Assembly (NCBI GenBank): GCA_011051745.1
Contig: DRKO01000475.1
Location: 1-6,894, forward strand
DNA length: 6,894 nt
Direction: 5' to 3'
Source: Chloroflexota bacterium
GTDB lineage: Bacteria > Chloroflexota > Anaerolineae > Aggregatilineales > UBA3940
Part shown: positions 5,858 through 6,894 of the stretch, in pieces
How positions within the stretch are numbered: position 1 is the stretch's first letter
Layout: the number at the start of each line of letters is the position of its first letter
Made by a program: the position numbers and the translations under genes
The notes under the pieces: model-generated
Told to the model about the DNA's origin: nothing
The model's database searches: none
What the model saw: only the letters and a program-made list of their open reading frames with translations

Positions 5858-6894
5858 ATGACACATATACTGGAGGACGAACTTCGTCTGGCCGTCATCG
5901 GAGCGGGACACGGGGGCAAGGCAATGGCTGCCGATCTGGCCGCTCGCGGCTTCTACGTCAATCTCTACAACCGCACCCTGGAGCGCATCGCCATGATCAA
6001 GGCCCGGGGCGGGATCGAGCTTCAACTGGAAAGAGAGGAGATCGTCTTCGGGCCGCTTCAGGTCGTGAGCGATCAGATCGAAGAGGTCATCGAAGATGTC
6101 AAGCTTATTATGGTGGTTGTCCCCGCCTCCGGCCATGCTGATCTGGCTCGTCTGTGTGCACCCCATTTACATGACGGGCAGATTGTGGTGCTGAATCCGG
6201 GCCGAACCGGGGGAGCGCTGGAGTTCCGACAGGTGCTGCGGGAATCGGGGTGCACGGCGGACATTATCATTGCCGAAGCGGAGACTCTGATCTTTGCCAG
6301 CCGCAGCGTAGGGCCAGCCGAAGCCCGTATCTTCCGCCGCAAGAACACGGTTCCTCTGGCCGCGCTGCCTGCCATCCGCACCGCCGAAGTGCTGGATATC
6401 CTCACCGAGATTTACCCTCAGTTTGTCCCCGCCCCGAACGTGCTTCACACCAGCCTGAACAACATGGGGGCGGTGTTTCATCCGGCGCTGGCTCTGCTGA
6501 ACGCAGGCTGGATCGAGCGCACACAGGGGAATTTCCAGTTTTACATGGATGGCGTAACGCCCACTACTGCACGTCTGCTTGAAGTGATTGATCGGGAGCG
6601 CGTGACGGTGGCGGCGGCGCTGGGCGTCCGCGCCCAGACGGCCCTTGAATGGCTGGCGACCGCCTACTCGGCGACGGGCGCGAATATTTACGAGGCCATG
6701 CACGACAACCCCGGCTATCAGGGCATTATGGCTCCGCGCTCGCTGCGGCATCGCTACATCTTCGAAGACGTTCCCTACAGTCTGGTTCCCATCGCCGAAC
6801 TCGGCAAACGGTTCGGGGTGAACGTCTGGGCCATCGAGGCTCTGATCCAGCTTGCCTGCGTGGCACACGGGACGGATTACCACCATCGCGGGCG
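5858..6894 (+). CDS. NAD(P)-dependent octopine/nopaline dehydrogenase family protein (3' end outside window)
   Basis: The frame is open from 5858 to the window end (345 full codons, no stop). Opine dehydrogenases reductively condense an amino acid with a 2-oxo acid, or run the reverse oxidation, using NAD(P)H in the cytoplasm. The N-terminal Rossmann fold shows AVIGAGHGGKAMAADLA (G15, G17, G20). The second strand ends in LYNR, with N38-R39 where an acidic residue would favour NAD, so NADP is possible. The C-terminal helical domain carries the family hallmarks NNMGAVFHPALALLNAG, FYMDG.TP, a conserved IDRER, ANIYEA, YQGI.APRSL.HRY and EDVP.SLVPI..LG..FGV. H208 in FHP matches the position of the catalytic His of known opine dehydrogenases. 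The usual length is near 360 residues, so only a short tail is missing. Family is firm; substrate cannot be told. The gene is divergent from DUF62-murA. Confidence 0.93.
   Translation, partial: MTHILEDELRLAVIGAGHGGKAMAADLAARGFYVNLYNRTLERIAMIKARGGIELQLEREEIVFGPLQVVSDQIEEVIEDVKLIMVVVPASGHADLARLCAPHLHDGQIVVLNPGRTGGALEFRQVLRESGCTADIIIAEAETLIFASRSVGPAEARIFRRKNTVPLAALPAIRTAEVLDILTEIYPQFVPAPNVLHTSLNNMGAVFHPALALLNAGWIERTQGNFQFYMDGVTPTTARLLEVIDRERVTVAAALGVRAQTALEWLATAYSATGANIYEAMHDNPGYQGIMAPRSLRHRYIFEDVPYSLVPIAELGKRFGVNVWAIEALIQLACVAHGTDYHHRG

Noticed and set aside
5515..5864. Short frames on both strands across the intergenic region (5515-5838 plus, 5595-5864 minus)
   Set aside because: They overlap the flanking gene starts and the predicted promoters and hairpins, and give low-complexity or unrecognisable products.
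6167..6886. A 239-codon minus-strand frame at the right end
   Set aside because: It lies antisense to the opine dehydrogenase family gene, whose motifs run through the whole region. The antisense product resembles nothing known.

Overview
The window carries six protein genes in a GC-rich, tightly packed bacterial layout. The divergent ParA, the membrane protein with a GG..G / RRDFD....WYL family signature, the P/T-rich SH3 protein and the MurA subtype recall what I remember of Chloroflexota (Anaerolineae-like) genomes. That placement is an inference from family resemblance, not a database match. No rRNA, tRNA, CRISPR array, insertion sequence or integrase is visible. Both ends cut genes: a ParA ATPase on the left and an opine-dehydrogenase-family gene on the right.

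Left block, plus strand (1-3348): the C-terminal part of a ParA/Soj-type ATPase overlaps by 8 bases a 516-residue protein with a long acidic, Pro/Glu-rich N-terminal half and four predicted membrane helices. After 41 bases comes a 415-residue single-pass protein with a signal peptide, an extracytoplasmic SH3-like domain, a Pro/Thr-rich stalk, a cytoplasmic CxxC...CxxC zinc ribbon and a Ser/Glu/Asp-rich tail. The overlap and spacing suggest one operon. No ParB or parS candidate is visible, so I suggest an envelope-linked ParA positioning module of unknown cargo. This is the best candidate here for something undescribed.

Middle block, minus strand (5537 down to 3356): a SAM hydroxide adenosyltransferase (DUF62) is followed 40 bases later by murA, which commits UDP-GlcNAc to peptidoglycan. 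This pair converges on the first operon with only 7 bases between stop codons. MurA has Asp in place of the usual active-site Cys, the substitution known to give fosfomycin insensitivity. The DUF62 gene has a good -35/-10 pair ending 6 bases before its ATG, which suggests leaderless transcription.

Right block (5538-6894): a 320-base divergent intergenic region holds a candidate extended -10 promoter inside an inverted repeat, then three successive hairpins and a good Shine-Dalgarno site. It leads into a plus-strand gene of the octopine/nopaline dehydrogenase family that stays open to the window end (345 codons visible). The leader looks regulatory but matches no riboswitch class I can name.
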